Assembly: GCF_020179405.1 (NCBI RefSeq) | Contig: NZ_JAICBZ010000021.1 | Span: 1-49,894 of the forward strand | Direction of reading: 5' to 3' | Length of the DNA: 49,894 nucleotides | Origin: Xinfangfangia pollutisoli | GTDB lineage: Bacteria > Pseudomonadota > Alphaproteobacteria > Rhodobacterales > Rhodobacteraceae | Shown: positions 7,962 to 17,390 of the stretch, piece by piece | Layout of the letters: every line of letters starts with the position of its first letter | Numbering within the stretch: the first letter of the stretch is position 1 | Notes under the pieces: model-generated | Told to the model about the DNA's origin: nothing | The model's database searches: none | What the model saw: only the letters and a program-made list of their open reading frames with translations | Made by a program: the position numbers and the translations under genes

Positions 7962-8725
7962 GCCGCCCCCGTTCCCAGATAGGCCTCGATCACCCGGGCA
8001 TCGCGCACGACATCGCCGGGAAGCCCCTCGACCAGCTTCTGCCCCGCATCCATGACGACAATCCGGTCGGCAAAGCGCGCCAGAACCGGCACATTGTGTT
8101 CGATCACGATCAGCGTCAGCGCGTGGCGCTGGCGCATGGCGGCCACCAGTTCAAGGATCTCACCCGCCTGCACGTCGTTCATGCCGGCAGTCGGCTCGTC
8201 CAGAAGCAGGATGCGCGGCCGGCCGTTCAGCGCCCGCGCCAGTTCCAGCCGCTTGGTCTGGCCATAGGACAGCTGCGTGGTGAAGGCGTTCTCATAGGCA
8301 CCCAGCCCCACATCGGCCAGACAGGCGCGTGCATGCTCGCGCCCCTCGGCCTCGGCCCGGCGGACGCGCGCGGTCTGGGCGATCTGTCCCAGAAACCCAG
8401 TGGGCGCCTCCTTGTGGCCGCCACAGATCACATTGTCCAAAGCGGTCATCCCGCCGAACAGCCGCAGGTTCTGGAAGGTCCGCACGATGCCCTGCGCGGA
8501 AATCCGGTGTGGCGGGGTGCGGGTGATGTCCCGCCCCTTCAGCAGGATCCGGCCCGCATCGGCCCGTTCCAGCCCCGACAGGATGTTGAAGAAGGTGGTC
8601 TTGCCCGAGCCGTTGGGGCCGATGATCCCCAGGGTCTCGCCCTCGACCACGCTGATCGACACATCGACCAGCGCCTTCACGCCCAGAAAGCTTTTGCTGA
8701 TGCCTTCACAGGACAGAAGCGTCAT
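7958..8725 (-). CDS. Liv-type ABC importer ATP-binding protein (LivG-like)
   Basis: 255 residues from ATG 8725, which overlaps the LivM-like stop (ATGA); a longer in-frame extension would lie inside the upstream gene. Walker A GPNGSGKT is at residues 36-43, the signature is the LivG form LSYGQTKRLELARAL, and Walker B is ILLLDEPTAGMND. The end ARVIEAYLG is the usual C-terminus of LivG. It pairs with the LivF-like ATPase to drive the two permeases encoded upstream. Confidence 0.9.
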   Translation of the reverse strand: MTLLSCEGISKSFLGVKALVDVSISVVEGETLGIIGPNGSGKTTFFNILSGLERADAGRILLKGRDITRTPPHRISAQGIVRTFQNLRLFGGMTALDNVICGGHKEAPTGFLGQIAQTARVRRAEAEGREHARACLADVGLGAYENAFTTQLSYGQTKRLELARALNGRPRILLLDEPTAGMNDVQAGEILELVAAMRQRHALTLIVIEHNVPVLARFADRIVVMDAGQKLVEGLPGDVVRDARVIEAYLGTGAA

Positions 8726-9732
8726 TTCGCACCTCCCCACGGCAGGGCCGCCCGCAGCTTGCGCAGGACGGGCGGCGTCTCGCCCAGACCCAGAAGACCG
8801 TTCGGCCGGAAGATCATCAGCAGGACCAGCATCGCCCCCGCGATCCCGGGACGCGCGGTGATGAGCCACGGCTCCTGCGAGCGCAGCGCCTCGGGGATGG
8901 CGATCATCAGGAAGACGCCAAGCGCGGTGCCCGGCATCGAGGCAAGCCCGCCCAGAATGGCCATCTGCATCAGCAGAAGCGACTCTTCCAGCTTAAACAT
9001 ATCGGGCGAGATGAAGCGCATGTAATGGCCATAGATGCTGCCCCCCAGACCGCAAAGAAAGCAGCCGACGCCGAAGGCCAGCACCTTGTAGCCGGTGACA
9101 TTCACCCCGATGGTGCCGGCGGCGATCTCATCATCGCGGATCATCTTCCACGCCCGTCCGATGGGGCCGCGGGTCAGCCGCCCGACGATCACGAACAGCA
9201 GGATCACCACAGCCAGGATCAGCCAGAACTGCTGGGTCGCGGTGGTGGCCTGCCAGCCGAAGGCGCCCATGGCCGGCACGCCCGGAATGCCCATCGGCCC
9301 GCGGGTCAGATCCATCCAGTTGTTGGCGACGACAAAGAAGATCTGGTTGAAGGCAATGGTGACCAGCGACAGGAAATCCGCCTTCACCCTGAGGCAGGGG
9401 ATAGACAGCAGCGCGCCGGTGATCCCCGCCACCGCCCCCGCCGCCAGTGCGGCCAGGGGCCATGGCACGCCATACTGCATGGTCAGGATGACCGAGGTAT
9501 AGGCCCCCATGCCGACAAAGGCCGCCTGACCCAAGGTCAGCATCCCGGCCCAACCCGTCACGATGTTCTGGCCCAGAACAAAGATGGTGTAGATCATCGT
9601 CAGGCTGACAATATGCAGCCAGAACCGGCCGGGCAGCACCAGAGGCAGCACCGCCAGCGCCAGCACGAACAAGAGCACAGCAAGGCCGCGCAGGCGCGGG
9701 GCGGGTGCCAGAGAGGCAAGGGTCTGTGTCAT
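8722..9732 (-). CDS. Liv-type ABC importer permease (LivM-like)
   Basis: 336 residues from ATG 9732 (MTQTLASLAPAPRL), overlapping the stop of the LivH-like gene by ATGA. About eight to ten hydrophobic segments are visible, beginning LAVLLFVLALAVLPLVL. The cytoplasmic coupling segment GRAWKMIRDDEIAAGTIGVN and the preceding GQAAFVGMGAY are typical of LivM. It forms the heterodimeric membrane channel with LivH. The short C-terminal tail PPVLRKLRAALPWGGAK is unremarkable. Confidence 0.9.
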   Translation of the reverse strand: MTQTLASLAPAPRLRGLAVLLFVLALAVLPLVLPGRFWLHIVSLTMIYTIFVLGQNIVTGWAGMLTLGQAAFVGMGAYTSVILTMQYGVPWPLAALAAGAVAGITGALLSIPCLRVKADFLSLVTIAFNQIFFVVANNWMDLTRGPMGIPGVPAMGAFGWQATTATQQFWLILAVVILLFVIVGRLTRGPIGRAWKMIRDDEIAAGTIGVNVTGYKVLAFGVGCFLCGLGGSIYGHYMRFISPDMFKLEESLLLMQMAILGGLASMPGTALGVFLMIAIPEALRSQEPWLITARPGIAGAMLVLLMIFRPNGLLGLGETPPVLRKLRAALPWGGAK

Positions 9733-10604
9733 GACCGCTCCTTGATGGTGGTGCCGAACAGGCCCGCGGGCCGCAGCAGCAGGACGCCCACGATGATCGC
9801 CATGCTGACCCCGTCCCGATAGGCCGACCCCACGGTGATCACGGCCAGCGTCTCGGCCAGACCCAGAAGGATGCCGCCCCAGAACGCGCCCTGAAAGCTG
9901 CCGATCCCGCCCAGCATCGCCGCCGCCCAGGCCTTGGTGGTGGCGAGAAGGCCCATCTGGATGAAGACCGCGTTGAAATACATGGCAAAGAGGATCGACC
10001 CCGCCACGCCAAGGAAACCGCCAAGCGCATAGATCGCCACGATCACCGTATTGACCGGAATGCCCATCAGCTGTGCCGCCACCATGTCCTGCCGCACGCA
10101 TTGCGCCGCAAGGCCAAAGCGTGTGCGGTGCAGGAACCAGGACGAGGCGACCACCAGCACGACCGATATCGCCAGGATCACCAGCGACTGGGACGACAGG
10201 TTGATCCCGCCGATTTCCACCGGAAACCGCGGAATCAGCTGCGGAAAGGACCGCACCTCGGGCCCCCAGATCAGCTGCGCCGCGGCAGACAGCACCAGCC
10301 CGGCGCCAAGTGCCGAGATCATCGGGATCACCCGGTTGGCATGGCGCACCGGGCGATAGGCGATCCGCTCGACCAGCATGGCGATCAGCGCGCCGGAACA
10401 GCAGGCCAGCAGCACCGCCAGCGCGGGATGCACGCCCAGGGCCAGAAGCTGCAGCGCGACGAAAGCGCCGACCATGATCACATAGCCATGGGCGAAATTG
10501 ATCAGGTTCAGGATGGAATAGACCAGGGAATATCCCAATGCGATCAGCGCATAGATGCTGCCGATCGCCAGTCCGTTGGACAGTTGCTCAAGATAATAGA
10601 CCAT
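9729..10604 (-). CDS. Liv-type ABC importer permease (LivH-like)
   Basis: 291 residues with the family start NGLAIGSIYALIALG and the NLINFAHG motif near residues 33-40, then alternating hydrophobic segments and the coupling region TRFGLAAQCVRQD. This is the standard LivH subunit length. It follows the binding-protein gene after a 132-base gap that contains two stem-loops, an arrangement that usually makes the binding protein more abundant than the membrane parts. It overlaps the LivM-like gene downstream. Confidence 0.9.
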   Translation of the reverse strand: MVYYLEQLSNGLAIGSIYALIALGYSLVYSILNLINFAHGYVIMVGAFVALQLLALGVHPALAVLLACCSGALIAMLVERIAYRPVRHANRVIPMISALGAGLVLSAAAQLIWGPEVRSFPQLIPRFPVEIGGINLSSQSLVILAISVVLVVASSWFLHRTRFGLAAQCVRQDMVAAQLMGIPVNTVIVAIYALGGFLGVAGSILFAMYFNAVFIQMGLLATTKAWAAAMLGGIGSFQGAFWGGILLGLAETLAVITVGSAYRDGVSMAIIVGVLLLRPAGLFGTTIKERS

Positions 10605-10635
10605 CGGTCACCTTTGGGCCGGCGGAACGGGAAGA

Positions 10636-10700
10636 CCCGCATCGCCGGCCGGAACCGGAGATGCGGGCAAGTGAGCGGCCGCCCCCTCACGCGGGGCCGC
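10636..10700 (-). other. two intercistronic stem-loops between binding-protein and permease genes
   Basis: Stem 1 pairs CCCGCATC (10636-10643) with GATGCGGG (10660-10667) around a 16-base GC-rich loop. Stem 2 pairs GCGGCC (10675-10680) with GGCCGC (10695-10700). Neither is followed by a U-tract, so partial termination or mRNA stabilisation fits better than full termination. The position directly after the Liv-type binding-protein gene supports differential expression. Confidence 0.5.
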
Positions 10701-10736
10701 CACCGGGGATCTCAGCAGGGCACGGGGCAGCCGGGA

Positions 10737-11906
10737 TCAGCGCAGGACTTCAAGCCCGGTCTCATCGACAGTGATCCCGGTCGAGGCGAAAGCGCCGTCC
10801 TTGACGGTGACAACGGCAAAGGTGCGGCTTTCGACATCGCCCTTTTCGTTCCAGTTGTAGGTGCCGCCCACACCTTCGAAGGTCGCGGCCTTGGCCGCCG
10901 CGATCAGATCCGGCGCCTCAGTCCCGCCCGCCATCAGCGTCTGCACCAGCATCAGCAGATCGCAAGTGAACACCGCCACCTGGCTGGGCAGCGCATCGTA
11001 ATCGGCCGCGAATTTGGTCATGAAGGCCACGGTCTTTTCATTGGCCGAATAGGGGTCATAGGCCGCCAGCACATTCGCGCCTTCGGCCGCCCCCTGCGCC
11101 AGTTCGATGAATTCGTTGTAAAGCAGCGAATCCGGCCCCACCGTCGGAATGCCGCTGACGCCCAGAGACTGCGCCTGACCCAGGAACAGCCCGCCCTCGG
11201 TGTAGTTGCAGTTCAGCATGAAGACCTCGACGCCCTTCGCCACGAAATCGGTGACGATGGCCGAGAAATCCTTGTCCACATTCGGGGTAAAGCCCGCATC
11301 GGCCACCACTTCGGCGCCCAGGGCATCGGCCGCGGTCATCATCTTGTCGCGCAGGCCGCGGCCGAAATCGTCATTGGCGAACAGGATGCCGAGCTTCTTC
11401 TTGCCAAGGTTGTTGACCGCATAGGCCGAATATTGCTGCGCGCCATAATCGTCGCGGATGGTGCAGCGGATGATATTGGTCCAGCCCGATTCCGTGACCT
11501 GCGAATTCGAGGATGACCCGCACAGCACCGGCAGGCCGGTTTCGGCATAGATCGGCATGGCCGCCAGCGTGCAGGAGGAATTCACATGGCCGATGACAGC
11601 GGCATAGATGCCCGCATCCACGATCCGGCGCGCGACCGAGGCCGCTTCGCGCGGCTGGCCCATGTCATCGAAGAATTCGACCACGATCTTGCGGCCGTTC
11701 ACCCCGCCCGCGGCATTGATCAGCTCCATCGCCGCCGCCGCGCCGCGCTGCGCGTTCAGGCCCATCGAGGCGCTGTCGCCGGTCATCGGGCCGGCGATCG
11801 CGATATGGATATCGCCGTCCTGCGCCAGAACGCGGGCGGGCAAGGCCGCCAGCAATGCCGCGGCTGCACCGGATTTCAGCAGGGTCCGCCGTCCGAATCT
11901 CGTCAT
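10737..11906 (-). CDS. Liv-type ABC importer periplasmic substrate-binding protein
   Basis: 389 residues from ATG 11906, preceded by a purine-rich AAGGAAGG at usable distance. The N-terminus MTRFGRRTLLKSGAAAALLA is a twin-arginine-like signal ending at ARVLA|QDG. The mature part is a type I periplasmic binding fold (IHIAIAGPMTGDSASMG, later IAGPMT-type loops and NGRKIVVEFFDD). It is the first gene of the importer operon, followed by stem-loops and then livH/M/G/F-type genes. It diverges from the flavin monooxygenase-like gene. The ligand is not predictable from sequence; amino acids, amides and aromatic acids are all known for the family. Confidence 0.9.
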   Translation of the reverse strand: MTRFGRRTLLKSGAAAALLAALPARVLAQDGDIHIAIAGPMTGDSASMGLNAQRGAAAAMELINAAGGVNGRKIVVEFFDDMGQPREAASVARRIVDAGIYAAVIGHVNSSCTLAAMPIYAETGLPVLCGSSSNSQVTESGWTNIIRCTIRDDYGAQQYSAYAVNNLGKKKLGILFANDDFGRGLRDKMMTAADALGAEVVADAGFTPNVDKDFSAIVTDFVAKGVEVFMLNCNYTEGGLFLGQAQSLGVSGIPTVGPDSLLYNEFIELAQGAAEGANVLAAYDPYSANEKTVAFMTKFAADYDALPSQVAVFTCDLLMLVQTLMAGGTEAPDLIAAAKAATFEGVGGTYNWNEKGDVESRTFAVVTVKDGAFASTGITVDETGLEVLR

Positions 11907-11999
11907 GTCGCATACCTTCCTTTGGGTTGGCCTGTGGGCTGGGTCCAGGGCCGCCTCTCTGTGCGGCCTCAAGTGCTACGGTCATGGATATTTGACAAG

Positions 12000-12018
12000 T
12001 ATCAATAGTGATATATCA
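12000..12018. promoter_or_regulatory. candidate operator with nested palindromes (copy 2 of ATAGTGATATAT)
   Basis: This lies in the 182-base divergent region between the importer operon and the flavin monooxygenase-like gene. TATCA (12000-12004) and TGATA (12009-12013) form an inverted repeat with a 4-base spacer, and TGATATATCA (12009-12018) is a perfect 10-base palindrome. The 12-mer at 12005-12016 is identical to the one at 7205-7216. This arrangement fits a dimeric regulator controlling both divergent units. No regulator gene for this island is in the window. Confidence 0.55.
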
Positions 12019-12088
12019 GAAGAAACCGGAATATGCGTGTGAGAACAATGACTCACAGCTAGAATCGTTACAGGGAAGCACACAAAAT

Positions 12089-13675
12089 ATGCAGCACTCC
12101 GAATTCCTGCCCTCAGACGGACATTCCTCGCAGCGCCCCGGTTACCGCGACTGGCTGATTCGACTGACGGCGCTTGCCCATGAAGAGATCCGCACCGGCC
12201 TGAAACCTGTCTTCCGCCAGCTTCCGCTGCCGGATGCAGAAGCGCGGATCGCCGCGCTGTCCGACCGGGTCCGACACGATATCGAGATCCTGCTTTACCC
12301 CCGCGACGAATGGGTGATCCCGCGGCAGCATCCCTCGGGCCAGCATGTCTATGATGTGGTCATCGTGGGCGGCGGCCAGTGCGGCCTGACCCTCGGCCAT
12401 GCGCTGCGGCAGGAACGGGTGAACAACTTCCTGATCCTCGACCGGATGCCCGCAGGGCAAGAGGGGCCGTGGATCACCTATTCCCGGATGTGGACCCTGC
12501 GTTCGCCCAAGCATGTGTCGGGGCCGGAACTGGGCATGCCCTCGCTTGCGCCGCGCAGCTGGTTCGAGGCGATCTATGGCGAGGAGGGCTGGCACCAGCT
12601 GGACAAATGGCCGCGCCAGACCTGGCACGCCTATCTGGAATGGTTCCGCGAGGTGCTGGCCCTGCCGGTGCGCAACGATGCCGATGTGACGGGCTTTGTG
12701 CAGGATGGCGCCTTTGTCCGGGTGGAAACCGCCGATGGCCGCCATGTCATCGCCCGCAAGGTCGTGCTGGCCACCGGGATCGAGGGCATGGGCAACTGGA
12801 ACGTGCCCGCCTTCGTCCGCGACAAGCTCTCCCCCTCGGCCTATACGCTCTGCACCGATGACGTGGACAGTCTGGACTGGAAGGGCCGCAAGGTGGCCAT
12901 CCTGGGTGCCGGGGCCACCGCCTGGGACCGCGGGGCGGATCTGCTGGAACTGGGGGCGGGCCATGTCACCCTGTTCATGCGACGCAAGCAGATCCTGACA
13001 TCCAATGCCTTCCGCTATCTGGAAAAGGCGGGCTATCTGCGCCATTTCGCCTCAATGTCGGACAATGACAAATGGCGCTGGATTCAGGCCATCTTCACCT
13101 ATGGCCAACCGCCCACGCAGGACGGCGTGGACCGCTGCGCCATGTTCCCGAATTTCACCGTCCATGCCGGGGCCACCTGGACCGATGCCGCCATGACCCC
13201 GGAAGGCCGGATCCGCATCACCGCCTCGGACGGCTCGGTCGAGGAATTCGACCATGTCTTCATCGGCACCGGCTTTTCCATCGACGCGGCCAACCGGCGG
13301 GAACTGGCCCCCTTCGCCGACAATATCGCGCTGTGGCAGGATGTGTTCACCCCGCCCGAGGGGCAGCCAGACAATTGGCTGATCACCTATCCCTATCTGA
13401 CGCGCGACCTGCGCTTTGTCGAACGGGTGCCGGGCAAGACCCCGGTTCTGGCCAATATCTGGTGTTTCAACTACGGCGCCACGGTGACCAATGCGCATTC
13501 CGGCGCGTCGCTGTCAGGCATCCGTTACGGGCTGCCGCCGCTGATCCACGGGCTGACCCATGCCCTGTGGATGGAGGATGAGGCAGAGCATTTCCGCATC
13601 ACCCGCAACTGGGACCAGATCGACACCGATCCCACGCCGCTGGCCGGTCACATGTGGAAACCCCCGGCGGGCTGA
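12089..13675 (+). CDS. flavin-containing monooxygenase-like NAD(P)/FAD-binding protein
   Basis: 528 residues from ATG 12089, preceded by AGGGAAG at 12071-12077; an earlier in-frame ATG at 12008 lies in the operator region and has no ribosome site. After an ~85-residue N-terminal extension comes the FAD loop VIVGGGQCGL (residues 91-100). The NADP loop GAGATAWDRG is near 273, and VFIGTGFSID is the late ATG/GTG motif. The fold is that of Class B/COG2072 monooxygenases, which hydroxylate or Baeyer-Villiger oxidise carbonyls and amines. The stop is at 13673-13675, about 6 bases before the IS6 left end, so its original downstream partners may have been lost. Confidence 0.82.
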   Translation: MQHSEFLPSDGHSSQRPGYRDWLIRLTALAHEEIRTGLKPVFRQLPLPDAEARIAALSDRVRHDIEILLYPRDEWVIPRQHPSGQHVYDVVIVGGGQCGLTLGHALRQERVNNFLILDRMPAGQEGPWITYSRMWTLRSPKHVSGPELGMPSLAPRSWFEAIYGEEGWHQLDKWPRQTWHAYLEWFREVLALPVRNDADVTGFVQDGAFVRVETADGRHVIARKVVLATGIEGMGNWNVPAFVRDKLSPSAYTLCTDDVDSLDWKGRKVAILGAGATAWDRGADLLELGAGHVTLFMRRKQILTSNAFRYLEKAGYLRHFASMSDNDKWRWIQAIFTYGQPPTQDGVDRCAMFPNFTVHAGATWTDAAMTPEGRIRITASDGSVEEFDHVFIGTGFSIDAANRRELAPFADNIALWQDVFTPPEGQPDNWLITYPYLTRDLRFVERVPGKTPVLANIWCFNYGATVTNAHSGASLSGIRYGLPPLIHGLTHALWMEDEAEHFRITRNWDQIDTDPTPLAGHMWKPPAG

Positions 13676-13681
13676 ACGCCC

Positions 13682-14497
13682 GGTTCCGCCGCAAACATTG
13701 CCGAGTGTGGCCATGGCCTGATCTGCGGACAGAGTTATGCTGCGAGCCCCGCGAAGGTCTGGAATGCGGTTGCGCCGTTGGCCGCGATTTGACCTTTGCG
13801 GATCATGTGAGCGGCCTCGATGCCTGCGATGCTGGCGGCCGCCGAATGGAAAGCCTTGAAGCCCATCATCGGGCCGGTGATGCACTTGATGAAGCGGTGG
13901 TCTTGTTCCAGTATGTTGTTGAGGTATTTGACCTGCCGCGCCCCGATGATGCGCCCGTTGCCGGTGAACTTCAGGATCACGTTCACCGCCTGCAGGCCGG
14001 CTGGGATGGCACTGCTTTTGTCGATCACAATCCGGTCCGGCACGCCGGTGGTGCCAATCGCGCGCTTGAAGAAGTGCCGGGCAGCGGACAGATCTCGGCG
14101 TTCGGAAAGCAGGAAATCAAGGGTTTGGCCGTCGCGATCCACGGCTCGGTAAAGATAGGTCCATTTGCGCTTCACCTTGATGTAGGTCTCGTCCATCCGC
14201 CAAGATGTGGCAGTCGACCGTTTCCTCGCTTGCGCCCGGGCCGCGATCAGAGGCGCAAGCTTTACCACCCGACGGTTCAGCGTGGCATGATCGACCTTCA
14301 CCCCGCGCTCTGCCATGATCTCCTCCAGGTCACGGTAGGAGACGGCGTAGCGGAGGTAGAAGAAAACCGCGTGCAGGATCACGAACTTCGGACAATGCAC
14401 GCCCTTGAACTCGATCACGACAACCGTCTCTTGCCAACTCCCTGACAACGCTGACACATCACGCGCACTCAGAAAGTCGAAAATGTGCGACAGTATC
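13682..14497. mobile_element. IS6-family insertion sequence
   Basis: About 816 bp, the usual size for IS6/IS26 elements. The proposed left end GGTTCCGCCGCAAACATT (13682-13699) and the reverse complement of the right end, GATACTGTCGCACATTTT (14497 down to 14480), agree at 11 of 18 positions without gaps. Both resemble the GG..CTGTTGCAAA consensus. The flanking octamers (13674-13681 and 14498-14505) differ, so there is no target duplication. The exact ends are inferred, not proven. Confidence 0.7.
13735..14457 (-). CDS. IS6-family transposase
   Basis: 240 residues, full length for the family, with the DDE triad D89 in SWRMDETYIKVK, D146 in IVIDKSSA and E184 in NNILEQDHRFIK. The N-terminal RYAVSYRDLEEIMAERGVKV segment and DHATLNR are diagnostic. 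The family usually has W in LNRWVVK; here it is R, a minor change. The frame is intact, so the element could be active. It reads toward the monooxygenase-like gene and is flanked on its other side by a gene remnant. Confidence 0.95.
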   Translation of the reverse strand: MSALSGSWQETVVVIEFKGVHCPKFVILHAVFFYLRYAVSYRDLEEIMAERGVKVDHATLNRRVVKLAPLIAARAQARKRSTATSWRMDETYIKVKRKWTYLYRAVDRDGQTLDFLLSERRDLSAARHFFKRAIGTTGVPDRIVIDKSSAIPAGLQAVNVILKFTGNGRIIGARQVKYLNNILEQDHRFIKCITGPMMGFKAFHSAAASIAGIEAAHMIRKGQIAANGATAFQTFAGLAA

Positions 14498-14498
14498 C

Positions 14499-14864
14499 CT
14501 GGGCGCGCCGGTGATCACGCCGGTCGATGCCGGCCAGGCCGCGGTCGCCGAATTGCAGGCGCCCGGCAGCCCCTACAAGGCCAGTGTCAGCCTGGCCTCG
14601 TCGGCCTTCGGCTATGCGATGGGCCAGCAGGCGGCCGACTGGATCGAGGGAAAGAGCATTCCGAAAGCCATCGACGTTCTGCCCGCGCTGCTGACGCCCC
14701 AGTCATTGGCGGGCTATGCGGCGGACATGGCCGATCCGGCCGCGGTCTTCCGGGATCTCGCGCGCCGCGACCAGTATCTGCGGTTCTACGGCAATACCTG
14801 TGCCGATCAGCGCGCCCAGTTCGTGAACTTTCCCTGGTCCTCGGAACGGCCCCGCCAGGACTAG
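14499..14864 (+). pseudogene. 3' remnant of a sugar-type periplasmic binding protein gene
   Basis: The frame is open from the IS right end to the TAG at 14862-14864. It encodes ~120 residues beginning LGAPVITPVDAGQAAV, which fits the C-terminal lobe of RbsB-like (type I) sugar-binding proteins, ending NFPWSSERPRQD. The signal peptide and first lobe are absent and occur nowhere else in the window. A GTG at 14511 could initiate, but the product could not fold as a complete receptor. The cut coincides with the IS6 boundary, consistent with loss of the 5' part by an IS6-mediated deletion. Confidence 0.75.
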
Positions 14865-15051
14865 GCCCGCCTGCCGCCACCCCGGCCGGCCCCCCACGAT
14901 CCGGTCTCGAATCATCCCCTTGCGCGCGGCCGCAGGGGCGCCGGCGCGCGGCCTGACCGGCGCTTGACCCTGCGTCGCCTTTCGCAGATCCGCGGAAACC
15001 CAGCCGGATCAGCCGCTTGCCGCACAGCACCCCTCGCCCGGCACGAAACGC

Positions 15052-15084
15052 TTGACGAGCGGCGGATCGGTCCGGCAGTATTAT
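15052..15084 (+). promoter_or_regulatory. candidate promoter of the importer operon
   Basis: TTGACG (15052-15057) and TATTAT (15079-15084) resemble -35 and -10 boxes but with a 21-base spacer, longer than ideal. The block GCAGTATTATCG (15075-15086) is identical to 21730-21741 upstream of the aldehyde dehydrogenase gene. The region 14865-15051 shows nothing else recognisable. Confidence 0.45.
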
Positions 15085-15101
15085 CGAAATATAATATTGA
15101 A

Positions 15102-15116
15102 TCTCGAAAATCGAGA
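15102..15116. promoter_or_regulatory. candidate IclR operator, site 1
   Basis: TCTCGA (15102-15107), AAA, TCGAGA (15111-15116) is a perfect 6+3+6 inverted repeat located 17 bases after TATTAT and 18 bases before the ATG of the ATPase gene. A 12-of-15 match occurs at the same distance from the same box at 21757-21771. Short palindromes overlapping the promoter are typical IclR-family sites, and an IclR gene closes this operon. Confidence 0.55.
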
Positions 15117-15133
15117 ACAACGGGAAGGCCGAC

Positions 15134-16228
<1,095 letters not shown>

Positions 16229-16251
16229 ACAAAACCAACTGGGAGAAAACA

Positions 16252-17289
16252 ATGACAATGAAATCTGTTACCGCCGCCGTTCCGGCGCTGTGTCTGCTGG
16301 CGGGCATGGCCTCGGCGCAGGAGCTGACGGTCGTGTCCTGGGGTGGCGCGCTGCAAGAGGCGCAGACCAAGGCCTTCATGGATCCCTATGCCGCAGCGAC
16401 GGGGACGAAGATCGTCCAGGACAGCTGGAGCGGTGAACTGGCCAAGCTGCGCGCCATGGTCGACAGCGGCAATGTCGTCTGGGATGTGGTCGACATGGAT
16501 CCGCAAAGCGCGGCCTCGGCCTGCGACCAGGGCCTGCTGGAGCCGATCGGCGCGGAAGAGATGTTCAAGGCGGCCGGTCTGGTCGAGGGCGGGTTGCTGG
16601 ATTGCGCCGTGGGCACCAGCGTCTATGCCACGATCCTGGCCTATAAGAAGGACGCTTTCGCCACCGCCCCGACCAGCGTTTCCGACATTTTCGATACCGC
16701 CACCTTCCCCGGAAAGCGCGCCTTCCGCAAAAGCCCGGTCGATACGCTGGAAGTGGCGCTGATGGCCGATGGCGTGGCGCCGGCCGATATCTACAGCCTG
16801 CTTTCCACCCCCGAGGGCGTGGACCGCGCCTTTGCCAAGCTCGACACGATCAAGGGCGATATCGTCTGGTGGGAGGCCGGTGCCCAGCCGGCGCAGCTGC
16901 TGATGTCGGGGGAGGTGGCGATGTCGCTGGCCTGGAACGGCCGGATCGCCGATGCCAACAGCAATGAAGGCGCCGATCTTGGCATTGCCTGGTCGCAGCA
17001 GGTCCGCGGCTTCGACATGTGGACCATTCCGATGGGCGCCAAGAACGCCGATGCGGCGCGGGCCTTCATCGCCTCGACCGTGACGCCGGCGACCAATGCG
17101 GACCTGGCGAAATACATCGCCTATGGCCCCAGCGTCGCCGCGGCGGCCGAACTGGTCGCGCCCGATCAGCTGGCAAACCTGCCCTCGGCGCCTGCCAACA
17201 GCGAGGGCGCGCTGGCGCAGGACGGGGCGTTCTGGGCCAAGAATGGCGATGCGCTGAACGCCAAGTTCTCGGCCTGGGTCGCGCAATAG
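16252..17289 (+). CDS. extracellular solute-binding protein, PotD-like
   Basis: 345 residues from ATG 16252, preceded by GGGAGAAAACA; ATG 16258 is an alternative. A Sec signal peptide ends MASAQ|ELT near residue 23. The mature protein begins LTVVSWGGALQEAQTKAFM, the pattern of family 1/8 (spermidine/putrescine-like) binding proteins. Late segments such as DMWTIPMGAKNADAARAFI are also usual. It follows the ATPase gene by 23 bases and is followed by a very stable stem-loop before the permease genes. It delivers the substrate to the two permeases encoded next. The ligand is unknown. Confidence 0.9.
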   Translation: MTMKSVTAAVPALCLLAGMASAQELTVVSWGGALQEAQTKAFMDPYAAATGTKIVQDSWSGELAKLRAMVDSGNVVWDVVDMDPQSAASACDQGLLEPIGAEEMFKAAGLVEGGLLDCAVGTSVYATILAYKKDAFATAPTSVSDIFDTATFPGKRAFRKSPVDTLEVALMADGVAPADIYSLLSTPEGVDRAFAKLDTIKGDIVWWEAGAQPAQLLMSGEVAMSLAWNGRIADANSNEGADLGIAWSQQVRGFDMWTIPMGAKNADAARAFIASTVTPATNADLAKYIAYGPSVAAAAELVAPDQLANLPSAPANSEGALAQDGAFWAKNGDALNAKFSAWVAQ

Positions 17290-17298
17290 CCGATCCCT

Positions 17299-17335
17299 GC
17301 GGCAGGGGCCCGGCCTGGTGCCGGGATCCTGCCGC
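17299..17335 (+). other. stable intercistronic stem-loop after the binding-protein gene
   Basis: Outer stem GCGGCAGG (17299-17306) pairs with CCTGCCGC (17328-17335). Inner stem CCCGGC (17309-17314) pairs with GCCGGG (17320-17325) around a 5-base loop, leaving a 2x2 internal bulge. There is no U-tract. It probably protects or attenuates the transcript so that binding protein exceeds permease, as in the Liv-type operon. Confidence 0.6.
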
Positions 17336-17390
17336 GCAAGCGGCCCGCCGTTTCACCCCGTTTTCCCTTCGCCCGATCCCGAGCCGCCCG

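Noticed and set aside
13674-14505. 8-base target duplications around the IS6 element
   Set aside because: The flanks GAACGCCC and CCTGGGCG do not match for the ends proposed, so no duplication is claimed.
14511-14864. Stand-alone small gene starting at GTG 14511
   Set aside because: The frame continues upstream to the IS end with binding-protein sequence and lacks the signal peptide and first lobe, so a remnant is a better call.
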